Source: Ceratodon purpureus (taxonomy: Eukaryota; Streptophyta; Bryopsida; Pseudoditrichales; Ditrichaceae). Taken from it: a stretch of 64,000 nt of DNA. A program made the translations under genes and the position numbers. Location of the stretch: NCBI GenBank assembly GCA_014871385.1, contig CM026426.1, forward strand, positions 41,519,779 through 41,583,778, in the 5' to 3' direction. Shown here piece after piece: positions 12,126-23,425 of the stretch. How positions within the stretch are numbered: position 1 is the first letter of the stretch; every line of letters begins with the position of its first letter. The notes under the pieces were generated by a model. It was given only the letters and a program-made list of their open reading frames with translations, was not told the DNA's origin and searched no databases.

Positions 12126-12742
12126 AGCGTTACATACAGGTTCGACTACGGTATACTCATATATTGAACAGAATACAAAAACAAATCACTGCTCAATGAC
12201 TCAATGGAAATATATTAACCGCATTTAGCGCTCAAAAATAATACAGAGCACAACCATACAATTCCTTTGAGTGTGAGATAATGAACTAGGTAGTCTCTAA
12301 GTAATAGTATATGTCTACGTAATAAGAAGGTACTAGCAAAAAAAAAAAAAAACTTAAGAATAACATAGTATTTCAATTTGGGGTTTTAGCCGGTAGATTT
12401 TATGGTTAGATTTACTGCTACTTCATGCGCTAAAAAAGTGACCACAGTCTATTCTCTCCTTGCTTTGCGAAGCTTTTTTTGCGTGAAGATTGTCTTTTCT
12501 AAGCCAAAGTGGGCCCCAATTCGAGCCGGATTATCACATCCCCGTCATTTGGCGCCTCATCGCAATCCGGGTCTTCCTCGTCTGAGCGATCGTCGTCACC
12601 TTCATCCTCAGGAACACCGACCACTGGAGCTCGTACCTCTCCTTCCACCTCCGATGTAATATTGCGCACTTGGATGGAAACTTCCCCCGTATCGCCATCT
12701 CTGGCAGTTACTAGGCGCTTCATAGGCCTCTCCTTCCCTCAA
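12126..12742. other. Spacer between GC-rich array and hAT relic, no gene seen
   Basis: AT-rich DNA with a poly-A run near 12338-12351, then the 3' noncoding side of the hAT relic. No supported gene, RNA or repeat structure. Confidence 0.4.
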
Positions 12743-15700
12743 TTACCGATGGCTGTGATGCCGTCCACACTGATTCCGCGTGTGCGAACAACCGCACTTC
12801 CAGTAGAATGGGAGGGGATCAGGTCCGGTTCTTTTGCTTGTCTTTTGTGTTCTTTCACGGGGTTCTTGTGATGGTGGTTTCCTAACAACCCTGTCTGTGG
12901 ACTTCTTCGCACCACGTTGGGCCACACTCTGTATGGCTTCATCTATAGCTAGCGCCAGGGCGTCTTGGTTTAGGGTGGAGGCACCACGTCGACTACCACC
13001 AACTTGATTGAGTGGAGGCCTCGCCCCTATAGATGATCTAAGGAGTCGAGCTATTTTTGCGCCCATTGAACCCGTTGGCCTTCGAGACAGGCCTCCATCC
13101 ACAATTGTATCTGCTTCGTTACCCCCCATATCAGTGGGTTGCGATGGAGGCATAGTCCGTGCGACGATTGCGTGAACGGTCCTTCTCTCATGAGCAGGAG
13201 GAATCACTTGAAGCAAGCTTGAGTCTCCTTGTGCCGGGCCTGTTCCCCAGTTGCCCTCCCCACTAACGAGACCGGTCCACTGAGGTCCATCTGCAGCCCG
13301 TCCATGACTTCCATCACCCCCTTTGTCATTGTCCTCGTCATCATCGCCAGCATGGATATCGTTGCCAAGATGGTCCTCGCTGGATGAATCATCCGCAACC
13401 CCGTCATTGTTATCAAGATTGATATAGACTGGAATAGCATCTCCTTTGTCACGTGCGTCTCTTCCTTCTGCATTAGCCGCTTCATCAAATACCGGGAGTG
13501 TGGGTAATTCGTCTCCATAGATGTTCATGTCCGGGTTTCCCTGGTTATATTCTGGTTCATTGTTGAAGTCGTACGCATCACCGTTATCATCGTGGTTGTT
13601 GCGGTCACGAGGATTGTTGCGGTTAGCGTCACCGCGCCCATTGCCATTACCGTCGTTTTGCCCATTCGTGTTAACGTCGACGTTATCATGTCCCCAGACA
13701 TCATCATCCCCACTGCCTGCGTGGTCAGCTGGTATGTAATGATCGTCGTCATCTTCGTCCTCTTCGCTTGGATCTCTCTCCGGATCTGACTCCTCTGACC
13801 ATGGATTGTTCTCGTACCATCTGAGGGGGTTGGGCTTTGGGCGTTCATGGAGGAGTATGTTGTTCGTATAAATGTACACCAAGGCCTCAGACTTCTCCAC
13901 CCCCAGGCGGTTGCGTACCTTATTGTGGACAAACGAATACATGCTCCAATTCCGTTCACACGATGAGGCGAAGCAGACCTGAGATAAAATGCGCTTCGCA
14001 ATGATTGCCAAGGGCCCCCCCGTCCCCCAATCCTCTGCCACCATTGATGGGGTTCGAGAATCGCTGCTTTGATATTCATGGTCACTTCGGGGCTGTAAGG
14101 GCCACGTTCCTCGTTGAACTGGGTAATCTCTACCACGAGATCGGCAAATAAAATTCCCATTTGCCCACCCACATGACGAAACACCCGATTGAGAGCCGCC
14201 TTCGCTTCTCCTATGACTTGTAAGCCCTTATGCGTTCTAACCCAAGGGTTCAAGAGCGCCGCGGCATAATGAAGATCGGTGTGCATCATGTCCCATCTAC
14301 GATCGAACCGCCTCTCCAGCCTTGTTGCCATGTCCGGTGGGAAAAAGCAAGGGGATCTCGGAGACTGTACACGTGATCCTTTAGGTTGCTCATTGTAACC
14401 CATGCCTTGCCCATTGCCGGTTGGTTTCCATCGAACGTTCTGAGAGCTACCAGGGCTGGTTTCACCAGGTGCTTGAAGTTGTCACACTGATGCCAGAACC
14501 CATTATCACGCATTGTTTGACGCACTAGGCGAGGGCGTGCATGATTACGCACCCCCTCGGTTTGGTTGAATAGACCGTCGACATACTCGAACCACTCCGC
14601 TGCCATGACCACTTGCTCCAAAGCAAATTTAACCTCCATAAGGCGCGCTATCATCAGATAGTTACAAGCGAATTTGGTTTAAGCGGGAACCAACAAGGAC
14701 AACTTGGATTCAAATTTTCGGAAAAGGGCCATAGGAACATGATGTCTCCGAATGTAATGACACACGTGTTTGGCCTTGGCGACCAAATCCTTCACAAAGA
14801 CTTCCTTGCCCCAGTCCTCCATAAGAAGATCTAGAATATGGGCACAACAGCCCTGCTTGTATATGTGAGGAAACTCCTCTAGGATATTATCCATGGCGCC
14901 AAGCATGTTGCTTGCATTGTCCGTACAAATCTGGACAACATTCTGAGGGCCAATTTCTCGAATATACTTCTTCATCTCCCCCGCAATGTATGCATTGACT
15001 TCTTCTCGCTAGTCGTATCAACAGACCCAAGAAATACATCGCCTGCCGGACATACTAGCATGACATTCATCAACGGTCGGCGATTCACATTATTCCAACC
15101 ATCGGAGCAAATGGTAGCCCCGTATAACTCGGTCGAGGTTTTCGTACATTCATCAATCTTTGCCTTGATGAACTTCTTTTTGTCCTTGATGTGCGTTGTT
15201 CGCATCGCGTTATAGGAAGGGGGATTGTAGTCAAATCCGGCAGCCACGGTCGTGCTCACCGCCTTCATAAATGGTGGGTGCTTGGCCACGTTGAATGCGA
15301 CGTTGGCTTCGTAAAAGAAGGATGACCACAACATGTCCAGCTCCTTTCGCTTGGAGATCTGGAGTGCTTCACTCATGTCCTGTTGCCGCAAGCTCCTAGT
15401 GGTATTCAAACCGGCCCTACTAGGTGCAGCATTGGAGACATTTTGGTCCTCTTTGGTATCATTGTACGAGGGTTCGGATCCACCGTACACAGTGCCGTGT
15501 GTGGAAGCACTGGAACACGGACGTTGAACTGACGCGGGGTATATTGGCCTCATACCGTCCATCTCCTCCTGTATCTAAGGGCCGGGAATCTTTCCAGCGC
15601 AAAACTGAAACTTCCTCTTCACTACGGTAGGTGCCTTTTGGCAAACCCTCGAGAGATTAGGCTGGTCGCAACCATAATGTTGAAGGCACCTAGACTTCAC

Positions 15701-15864
15701 GTATGAAAGCTTGGTCCATCAATACACACATTGGGCTTCCTTAATTGACAGTGACCCTTGAGCTTGACCGTAAACCATGGTGCCCACTCTCTCGTACCGA
15801 GTCTCGGAATGGCTCTAGCCGGAGCAACCACTTCAACCGGTTCAACCGCTTCAACCGGATCCAT
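12743..15864 (-). pseudogene. hAT transposase relic with acidic C-terminal extension
   Basis: Minus-strand plant hAT transposase broken into at least five reading-frame pieces. A degenerate BED-like finger lies near 15640-15760 (CVY then TGA where the second Cys is expected; RCLQHYG later). The DUF659-type core follows: ELYGATICSDGWNNVNRRP at about 15100, VQICTDNASNMLGAM near 14930, and a CCAHILDLLMEDW segment. The hAT C-terminal dimerisation region is FASSCERNWSMYSFVHNKVR at about 13940. Frameshifts occur near 15003, 14330 and 14055, and a TAA at about 14679. After the dimerisation domain the frame stays open for some 350 codons rich in Asp, Asn and Gly, which is long for the family. TIRs and target duplications were not found. 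Clearly inactive. Confidence 0.8.
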
Positions 15865-16114
15865 AGTGAATGATTAGGGAAGTATCGGGACTAATAGGAC
15901 CAGTAGTACCAAAAGATTATTATCTGAATAACTTAGTGTGTCTGAAAAGTGCTTGACACATTGATTTATGGAGAGAAGAATTTTTACATTCCCCCCACCC
16001 AAACCAAGTGTCTTCCCAAGCTAACAGTTTCAAGCAACGAGCCGTCAAGGAGACCCAGGACATGAAACACGCAAGGAGGTAAGGTGGATGTCAAATCAAG
16101 GGGCAGTTTATATA

Positions 16115-16990
16115 CTGTCGCCCTCGACCCGGCGAGTATTGTCCGAACGGTCGCAATCCAACGGGCGTGATCCAACACGCGTGCGCGCACCAGGAGTTCA
16201 GGCGCGCTCCGAAGCGAACGGGCGGGCGCAAGTGGGTGCGCGCTATTGCAGGCCGCCTGGCAGATCGCGCGCGCGAGGGAAAACGGGCAGGGATGGGCGC
16301 ATGCGGGCGCGAGCGCTGGAGGACGGGTGCGCGCGTGCGTGATGCGTTGCAAATTAAAGAGCGTAGGAGTATTAAATAAAAGCAAGGGGATAGGATGGGG
16401 GAGTGGTGGAATTAGAAAAATTATTTCAGTGATGTTGTTGGCGTGCTCGGGCGCGTGCAAAACGGGCGCGACCACCGATGGGCGCTAGCGCGTACGGGCG
16501 CGTGCAAATGAAAAGAGGGAGTTTGAGGGGTGGAATTAGTTGCATGATACAATTGCAGTGCTCGCGCGCGAGTATTGACAAGCGCGAGCAGTCGGGCGCG
16601 TGCAACATCGGGCGCGAGCAGAACGCAAAGGACATTGTGAAGGGAGAATGAGTTCCAGAATTCGGTATCCGTGCGCGCGCGGTTGGTTCGACGAGCGCGA
16701 TCAGGACGCGCGCGCGGGTATGGGCGCGTGCAAATGGGAAAAGGGAGTTTGGGGGGAAAAATTAGTTGCATGATACGGTTGTAGTGCGCGCGCGCGTGCA
16801 ATGACGGGCGCAAGCAGTCAGGCGCGAGCAGAACGCAGGAGACATTGTGGGGGTTCCACGATTCGGTATCCGTGCGCGCGTGCGTACGGGCGCGTTCCTG
16901 TGTTCACTCTTGCCGGGGACTAGTGTGCGCGCGGGGGGGCACGCACACTACGGGCGCGCGCAAATGCGCGCGTGCATGCGGGCGGGTTCA
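16115..16990. repeat. GC-rich GGGCGCGAGC arrays, two blocks
   Basis: Two blocks (about 16115-16345 and 16440-16990) of the same GGGCGCGAGC / GGGCGCGTGC units as at 9540-9890, separated by an AT-rich gap. They lie upstream of the hAT relic and downstream of the RING-like gene at 17375-19954. ORFs here are low-complexity and rejected. Confidence 0.7.
16496..16895. repeat. 226-bp tandem duplication within the GC-rich array
   Basis: A unit starting GGGCGCGTGCAAATG at 16496 recurs at 16722. Shared landmarks are GGGAGTTTG, AATTAGTTGCATGATAC, GCGCGAGCAGAACGCA and ATTCGGTATCCGTGCGCGCG. The second copy is partly degenerate. The conserved non-GC-rich parts show that the unit is longer than the GGGCGCGAGC motif itself. 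Confidence 0.8.
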
Positions 16991-17374
16991 GAGTTCAAAT
17001 CCACATAACATATAATCTAGTCCATACCTTAAATACACTTACCATAAATTAAATTTTCTTACCGCGACTTGAATCCACTTACCATGCAAAACATTTTGGT
17101 GTGCACTAGAGTTATTTATACACTTATCATATAATGGAAGGAGAAGAGACAACGGACGGAATGGACAACATGTTTGGCAATCAAAAAACGGGAGACTAAT
17201 GTAGGGAGAATAAAAGCGTCTTAGGAACCACGACAATGATTCCGTCTTGAAAATTAACATCCATTGTTTGAGTTTAACAAACATTAAACCTGTGAATGTA
17301 ATCCTAAACCTATCCAATTCCCAATGCCTTCTACATGCATTTATATTCCGATATCTTTTAACAAAACGTGGTCT

Positions 17375-19954
17375 TCACTCATGGATCTCCACGACGTCAC
17401 ATGCCCGGTGCAGAGGAACTCGATCCACCCTCATCGTGTCATCCACCCTCATCGATGCACGAGAGCTTCCCGCTGCACTACTTTCTGCCTCATTGCTAGC
17501 GATGAGTTTCCGCTTCGCGGAACGGGCTCTCTTCGCTATGCCATCTCCTCCAAGCATTGCTTCCATGAAGTTGCTGTCGCGCATTCGACGGAGCACTGTT
17601 AGGGTCTCCAGAGTATGTTGCGCGCATAGGAAATCCACGGCTTGAGCCTTGAACAGCATATTCCATTCAGATTCCGCGGCTTGTAACTCATTAGCAATCT
17701 GGAGTTCCTCTTGTGTCATTTCGTGCAAGTCCTTGTGCTGATCCACCACCATCTTCCCTTTGGAATTCCACTTAAATCCAAGAGGATGGGGGCCGTACTA
17801 GAATGTACGAGTTTCAACATCCCAGTGCCCATGTAGCACTTGGTAGAAGAAATTCCTCCTTCCTTCGAGTTCGTCCTCCGTCCCGCCCTTGTTGAGTTCG
17901 TGGCAGATCCTTACAATCTCCGCAGGATCCTGGTCCCACCCCCACTGCGCGCTCATTTGTTTAACATAGGACTGGTGCATTTCCATAAGCCAATTCCAAA
18001 TCAAGTCCTCACCCCACTTGTCCGGAAAGTCAGGAGTATTTTCCTTATTTTGCTCCCAATGCGGTGGCATCCAGGTCGCTAAGCCGAACTGCTCATAAAA
18101 ACGCTTGTGTAAGGGGGCCTTACATATTGCACACCACCAACGTATCATGGCATGGGAAATCAAGCATTGTGGATGATACCTGCACTGACAGGATCCCAAT
18201 GACCAGCCCTCCTCTCGCCCAAATGCATTGGTACAAACGGGACACTTAGTTCCATCCAACACATACTTCGGTGGATTGGGCAATAGAAATCATAGCTGTA
18301 TATTACTATTCTCAGGGATCTTCTCATTAGATTTGGCGGTCTTGTACTCCCACTCCAACTGCGTCCAATCTATTTCCTTACCAATCATCGGTATGTCGTC
18401 AGGGAACATTTCATCTGGATCTGCCCACGAGGTACGTCCGAAATCTCTCTTGGAGTTAAGCTGGAGGTAGTCGCGGTCAATCCTCTTGAACTCACTGTAC
18501 ATCTGTCTGTGACGGTCAACGTTCATGATGCATGCAATCTTCCATTTGTAGTACTGTCTGCTCATCTGGATCAGATACGTTTTGAGCATCCCATTGGTAG
18601 CTTGCAATTCGGAGACAGTGGGTACCGCTGACTGTTGAAATCCCAAAGAGTCCTCCGTCTCTTGAGAATCCACGAACATGATTTGCCGCTGGGGGGGGTG
18701 CATCACTAGACTTGATGATGCAAACGGGATGATTGGCTTACGGAGAACTCGGACCGGGGTATCTTCCACAAGACCGTGCATGGCCGATTCAATGATGGCA
18801 TTCACGTCCTCCTCGTTTATTTCAGGGCTACCAGGGATTGGAGCTTGGTTCGCCTCGGGAACGTTAATAGAAGTCCTCGCAGATCTAAGTTGCGAAATCT
18901 CTTCATTCTCCTTCCGGATAATCTCATTCTTTCTATCAGCTTCTTCGTACAAGTTCTCGATAGTCTTCTCCATCTCACAAATCAACGCATTTTTTACTTC
19001 CTGCTGATTCCGCAATGCGTCGCCTTGCTGGCCTTGGGCATCAACGGCGGCTATTGTAGCCTCCAACTCATCTGCAAACCTAGTGTCATCATCTTCCATT
19101 ACATCGCTCGAGCCGGCAATCTGTGGATTCAATACAGGAGGAGCTACATCAACATTGCTTGGGCCCCCAACGACCGCTAGAGGAGCCTGATGAGGAATAC
19201 CCACCCGAGTAGGATCTGCAGGCGGTGCACAATTCCTTGTCGACAAACACGCAGCTAGCTCAGGATCCTTCTTTTTTAACTGTGTGATTCTAGCATTAGT
19301 CGCTGCTCTTGTTTGTGACTGAGGGGGACGATTTACCGTACCATCAGAATCATTATCCGCTTCTAAGTCACTCCAATCAACAAGCGCATGATCCTCAGGA
19401 TCATCCAAGTATGCCCAGTCCACATCTGGAAATCTTAGGACCCCTGTAGGTATCGCCATCTCTTGTGGATGCTGCCGGACGCTAGGAGTCAACCGTATGG
19501 TCCTCCAATCCACCTGCCTATGAAGCATTACCTCGGCATATACCATTCTACAAATAAAGAGCGGAACCTCGTTTCTATCGTTCATCGCCTGGTTGTATAG
19601 AACCTGGTACACCTCCAAACACCACCTCCCGAACTGACGGTTCTTGCACCATTTCATGTTCGCCTTGTTTGAAGTATGATTTTTATTATGGCGATGCAAC
19701 GGGAATAACTTCCCAATGTGGCACTATTCAATGAATTCCTTACACGTTGCTAGACTCCATAGTTGTGGTGCGGCTTCCCACCGTTCGAATGCCAGCTTTG
19801 CAGGATTCCTTAAGATGTGAACCCTCTTATGTTGGAGGTTTCCATGCCTGACCCGTCCCGCATCCTTTTGCTTTTTCCTCTGTTCTGCCGCTGTGGGCGG
19901 ATTTGGTCGTTGTTGTTCCATATCTGCTCGAGGTAGATCGTTCTTCGAAGTCAT
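17375..19954 (-). pseudogene. Coiled-coil / RING-like protein, three in-frame stops, no frameshift
   Basis: One minus-strand frame of about 860 codons from ATG at 19954 (MTSKNDLPRADMEQQRPN) to TGA at 17375. It is interrupted only by nonsense codons: TAG at 19724-19726, TGA at 18290-18292 and TAG at 17798-17800. There are no indels, so protein-like sequence continues across each stop. A charged coiled coil lies near residues 320-355 (MEKTIENLYEEADRKNE). A RING-like zinc site lies near residues 570-610: CPVC, CQC, HPQC, CAIC. RING-like sites usually mediate E2 binding in ubiquitin transfer, but here no partner is known. The C-terminal 140 residues contain a helical Gln/Glu-rich stretch. The same CxxC...CxC...HPxC...CxxC pattern occurs in the ORF at 43563-45240 inside a transposon, so this may be a mobile-element gene. 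Family not recognised. Confidence 0.55.
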
Positions 19955-21271
19955 CCAAAAGTGCAAAATAAAAAGCCTACGACTACCCCAAAACCTCAAT
20001 CACATTTACAAATTATAAACATTTACAATATTCTCAAATGTACCACACAACCACCATAGAGTTCTGAAGAATAAAAGTGATAACAAGTGTGAAAATGCTG
20101 GGACCCACCTGAGTACCAAGCAATCAGCCTTCGAGCAGCACTTTACCACCACAGGACTTGAGAAGGGAAGTTCAGGACTAGGTGGGGGTCCAGCAGCACC
20201 ATCTTTGGATAGCTTTGGAAGCTTACAGAGCCGGCTTTGGGTGCCAGCAGCGTAGATTCACTAAAATTGTGAAACATGACCCCGACTTTGCACCAAGGTT
20301 GGCAGATGATGAGTTAAAGAGGCCAAAGCCAACTTTAGCACAACCAACTTTCCGCAGCTCACTTCTGCGCAGCCGGCTCTCTCAAATTTCATCAAGCGGC
20401 TTCTGCGCAGCCGGCTCGAGTGGCTCCAACTTCATCAACGCACAACATCCTATCAAGCATTAGCATTAGTAGAAACTATCTGTGGCTTTGGATTTTTCAG
20501 CATAGGTTTTCTTGTCAAACATTTTTTAGTTGCAGGCAGTTTTTCATCTTACTCTTGGTCTTCAACTTTGTCCCCACTTTCCACTATCCACTGCGTTCTG
20601 AGGATAGAACTACCGGAAAAAGGGCATAATATTAACCAGAGACCCAACCGGTCTCTCCCTTTAGTCCCATCTAGTTACCTCTCACTTTCATCCAAGAAGT
20701 TCCCCGACAGTCATCCAGTTCCTGCAGATGAACTCCGTCACAACCAAATGGATGAATTCTGTCAGTTTTCAAGGGTTTCAGAGGCAAGTTTAGGGTTTTC
20801 GGAGATCATCCTACAGTAGAGCAGGTAGAATCACTGAGGTCTAAGAGCCGTTAGGAGCCACTTTCGTCGGGACCTCTTTTCATAGTAAGTCCAAAGGAAC
20901 CTGAGCGAAGGCCGGTTCGACCCCCAACCGTGTTCCACTCTCTTTGGCGTTTCCCTCAAATGAACCATCTGCAACCCCTCTCCTACAGCAAAATTAGAAG
21001 CCGGGATAGGCCATACCTTCTATGCGGCCCCTTTCTTTTGCGAAAGGACCTCCACCTTCTTCCCTTCTCTAGTCTTCAAATTGGGATACGGGAGAAGCAA
21101 TGCCAACCTTCCGTCTGGATACCTCTTATTTAGGCAACCATTGATGAATCTATGTCGATTGAGCATCATCTTATTAGAAAACCAGTCTCCACCATAGTAG
21201 ATAGAAACAAAGAAACGTTGTTTTTCACAGGGGTTTCCAATCTTCTTCATACATCTTCGCAAATTCCTGGA
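19955..21271. other. Unassigned region, no convincing gene
   Basis: Contains repeats of GCGCAGCCGGCTC-like sequence near 20340-20420, reminiscent of the CAGAGCCGAC repeats at 4.0-5.9 kb, so it may hold remnants of the same retroelement leader. On the minus strand near 21230-21400 a frame reads EIFTSRHGAYNIEVQIYFA then NVTYPNDQRVTDLIQEFAKM, which is protein-like but could not be connected to a complete gene. Confidence 0.35.
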
Positions 21272-22070
21272 TCAAATCGGTGACTCGTTGGTCATTGGGA
21301 TACGTGACATTGAAGGACGCAAAGTATATCTGCACCTCAATGTTATAAGCGCCATGTCGCGACGTGAATATTTCAGTGATTGACCTCCACACCTCAAAAA
21401 CCTTAGGGTTTTATACGTCATGTACCGGAAGGAGTTTTGGAGACCAACGGGAGCACCGCAACCTCCAGGGCAAAATACAACGATATAAAACCAAGCCTCT
21501 TCCTCGAAACAGACAAAGACCGTGCAGAGTAGAACGATGGTAACTGTTAGTAGCACTGCATAGATATGTCCCTGAATTATTCAGGAAAGTATTATATACA
21601 AACCCTATATCTAAAATCCTTAATCAAACAGAATACACACTTGAAACCCCCAAAAATCCTTCGGACATGGAAAAGATGAACATCACGTGAAGGTGCAGAG
21701 AGTGTTACTATCTGAAGAGAATCGAAGCTGAACAAGGAATAACAAAAAGATTAGATTGCGAGAGGGAAGTACCTCGGAATACTCTAGTAACGGAGTTGAC
21801 GATTTCGGGGGCCGTCAATGTCACCTCTTCTAACCACGACGAATCCAATGAAATCACTCGTTATATGAAACATGCTGGGGTAATTGTAAGCGCAATTTGA
21901 CAAACAAGAAATTGAAGAACAAGGTGAAGGTTTAGCACATTACCTTTGGTCTGTGGAAGTTCGGTAGATCCACCCTTCCAAAATGTGAAGTCATTGTAAT
22001 TGCCGGTGTTGAAGGATGTCAAATCAGCAAGTATTAAATTGATTATGACCCATTTACTCCTCCACTCCAT
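21272..22070 (-). CDS. Possible small spliced gene of unknown function
   Basis: Three exons can be joined in phase on the minus strand: 22070-21944 (MEWRSKWVIINLILADLTSF...), 21856-21773 (VISLDSSWLEEVTLTAPEI...) and 21555-21272, giving about 164 residues. Donors are GTAATG and GTACTT. The third exon begins with a strongly hydrophobic stretch (LLTVTIVLLCTVFV) that could span a membrane, followed by CFEEEAWFYIVVFCPGGCG. Against it: the frame after about 21430 looks weaker than the overlapping frame, which reads VFEVWRSITEIF, so the true 3' part may be shifted or the locus decayed. No family recognised. Confidence 0.25.
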
Positions 22071-22411
22071 TGTGCTTTGTAGGTAGTGATCTGTGGATCT
22101 AACAACAATCCGGCGTATCGATATGCATAGTCTCTAAACCCTACTGTCTACCTTGAAAGGTCCGAATAATCACAATGAGGGCAACAATCTCCTGAAGTAA
22201 CAGCCAGCGACAACACATAACGAAGAAAGCAACACTGGAACAGTGTAACCCTAAAACAATTTCAATGAAACCTTAAGAACCATATGCGAAATGCATTCAA
22301 ATGTTGCCTGTAATGTTTTCTAGGTCGCGCAAGGCGGGGCAAAGTTTTTGTCGAGCAGTGTCACATCCTGATGGTAGTGTTACGGGGGTGGCAGAGTCTC
22401 AAGATGCGGGC

Positions 22412-22419
22412 GTCGTAAC
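22412..22419. repeat. hAT target-site duplication, left
   Basis: GTCGTAAC, identical to 28920-28927. Eight bases is the duplication length made by hAT transposases. Confidence 0.92.
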
Positions 22420-22436
22420 CAGTGTTGGACTGTTAT
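22420..22436 (+). repeat. hAT terminal inverted repeat, left
   Basis: CAGTGTTGGACTGTTAT, perfect inverse of 28903-28919. Confidence 0.92.
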
Positions 22437-23425
22437 CAAAAATTAGTCATACCAGCCGGTTTAGGATATTGAAGATTTGCTAGAAACATAGATGGGTAGG
22501 GTACATGGTATTGTAGATTTCCAACTTTCACAAATATGGTACTGATATGAATAACGTCAAATGCTGCAAATTCCAAACAGTATATGAATATGAATATCAA
22601 CACATTTGATAACAGCCCATTATCAACTCGGGTAGGTTTTTTTTTTGTAACACATTCACACTGTGCTAGGGTTTTTTTTGCAATACATTCATACATGCCA
22701 GGGTTTTTTTTTTGCAACACAGACACAAATTGCATAGACACTGGGATGAGTCAGTTACAATGCTGCTTATCAACCAAAACTAACAAAGCAACAGAGTTTT
22801 GAACAAACACTAACATGACCAATTTAAAGTGGAGCAGTCAACTGAATCCCAAGCCAATCCTTGCAAATTCACGGCAACCAGCACATGATCGAAAGCTAAT
22901 TCACCGAATGCTTGTACATTGACAGCTTGGAAAGACTTCGAAGCTGATTAATTTCTGGAAAGGGCAGCCGCGCAAAGATGCGCTGCAACAACAATTGATC
23001 GAGCAAAGTGCTCCAAACGAAAGGGTACACAGGCAATCCACCACCACTGCAACTCAAAATTGATTCTTGCCTCGCTCCAATGCTCCCTGGAAGCAACATC
23101 ATTCTCAAACATATCAGCTCCTGGACCTCAGTTTTATTGTAACTTTTCCGGAATGCATGTGTAGCCTGTATCATCAGCAGTTATTCGTTCCAGAACAACA
23201 ATAAAAATCTCACCAGAACAACAATAAAAATACGTTCACCTCATTCAAGAAAGATCATTTCAACGAAAGCCTATGCTTCAGCAATAATTAAGATGGTAAC
23301 AAGAGTATAAGCAACCTTCATTGCCACTACATGACAGCAAGCACCTCGATACAACACAAGCAGCAAGGAATAATAAAAAATCCACAAGTAAATTCCACAT
23401 ACCTCCAACTGTCATACAGAACATG

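Noticed and set aside
11816-12228. Three overlapping Pro/Arg/Ala ORFs
   Set aside because: All arise from the GC-rich array; no domain and no start context.
11640-16090. Shared leader of the kinase-like and hAT genes (CCCCCACCCAA near 11690 and 15995)
   Set aside because: Only about a dozen bases match, too few to claim a common promoter.
16088-16813. ORFs on both strands across 16.1-16.8 kb
   Set aside because: Products of the GGGCGCGAGC repeats, with similar open frames on both strands.
2967-16895. The same 226-bp period at 2967-3420 and 16496-16895
   Set aside because: The two units share no sequence; the equal period is taken as coincidence.
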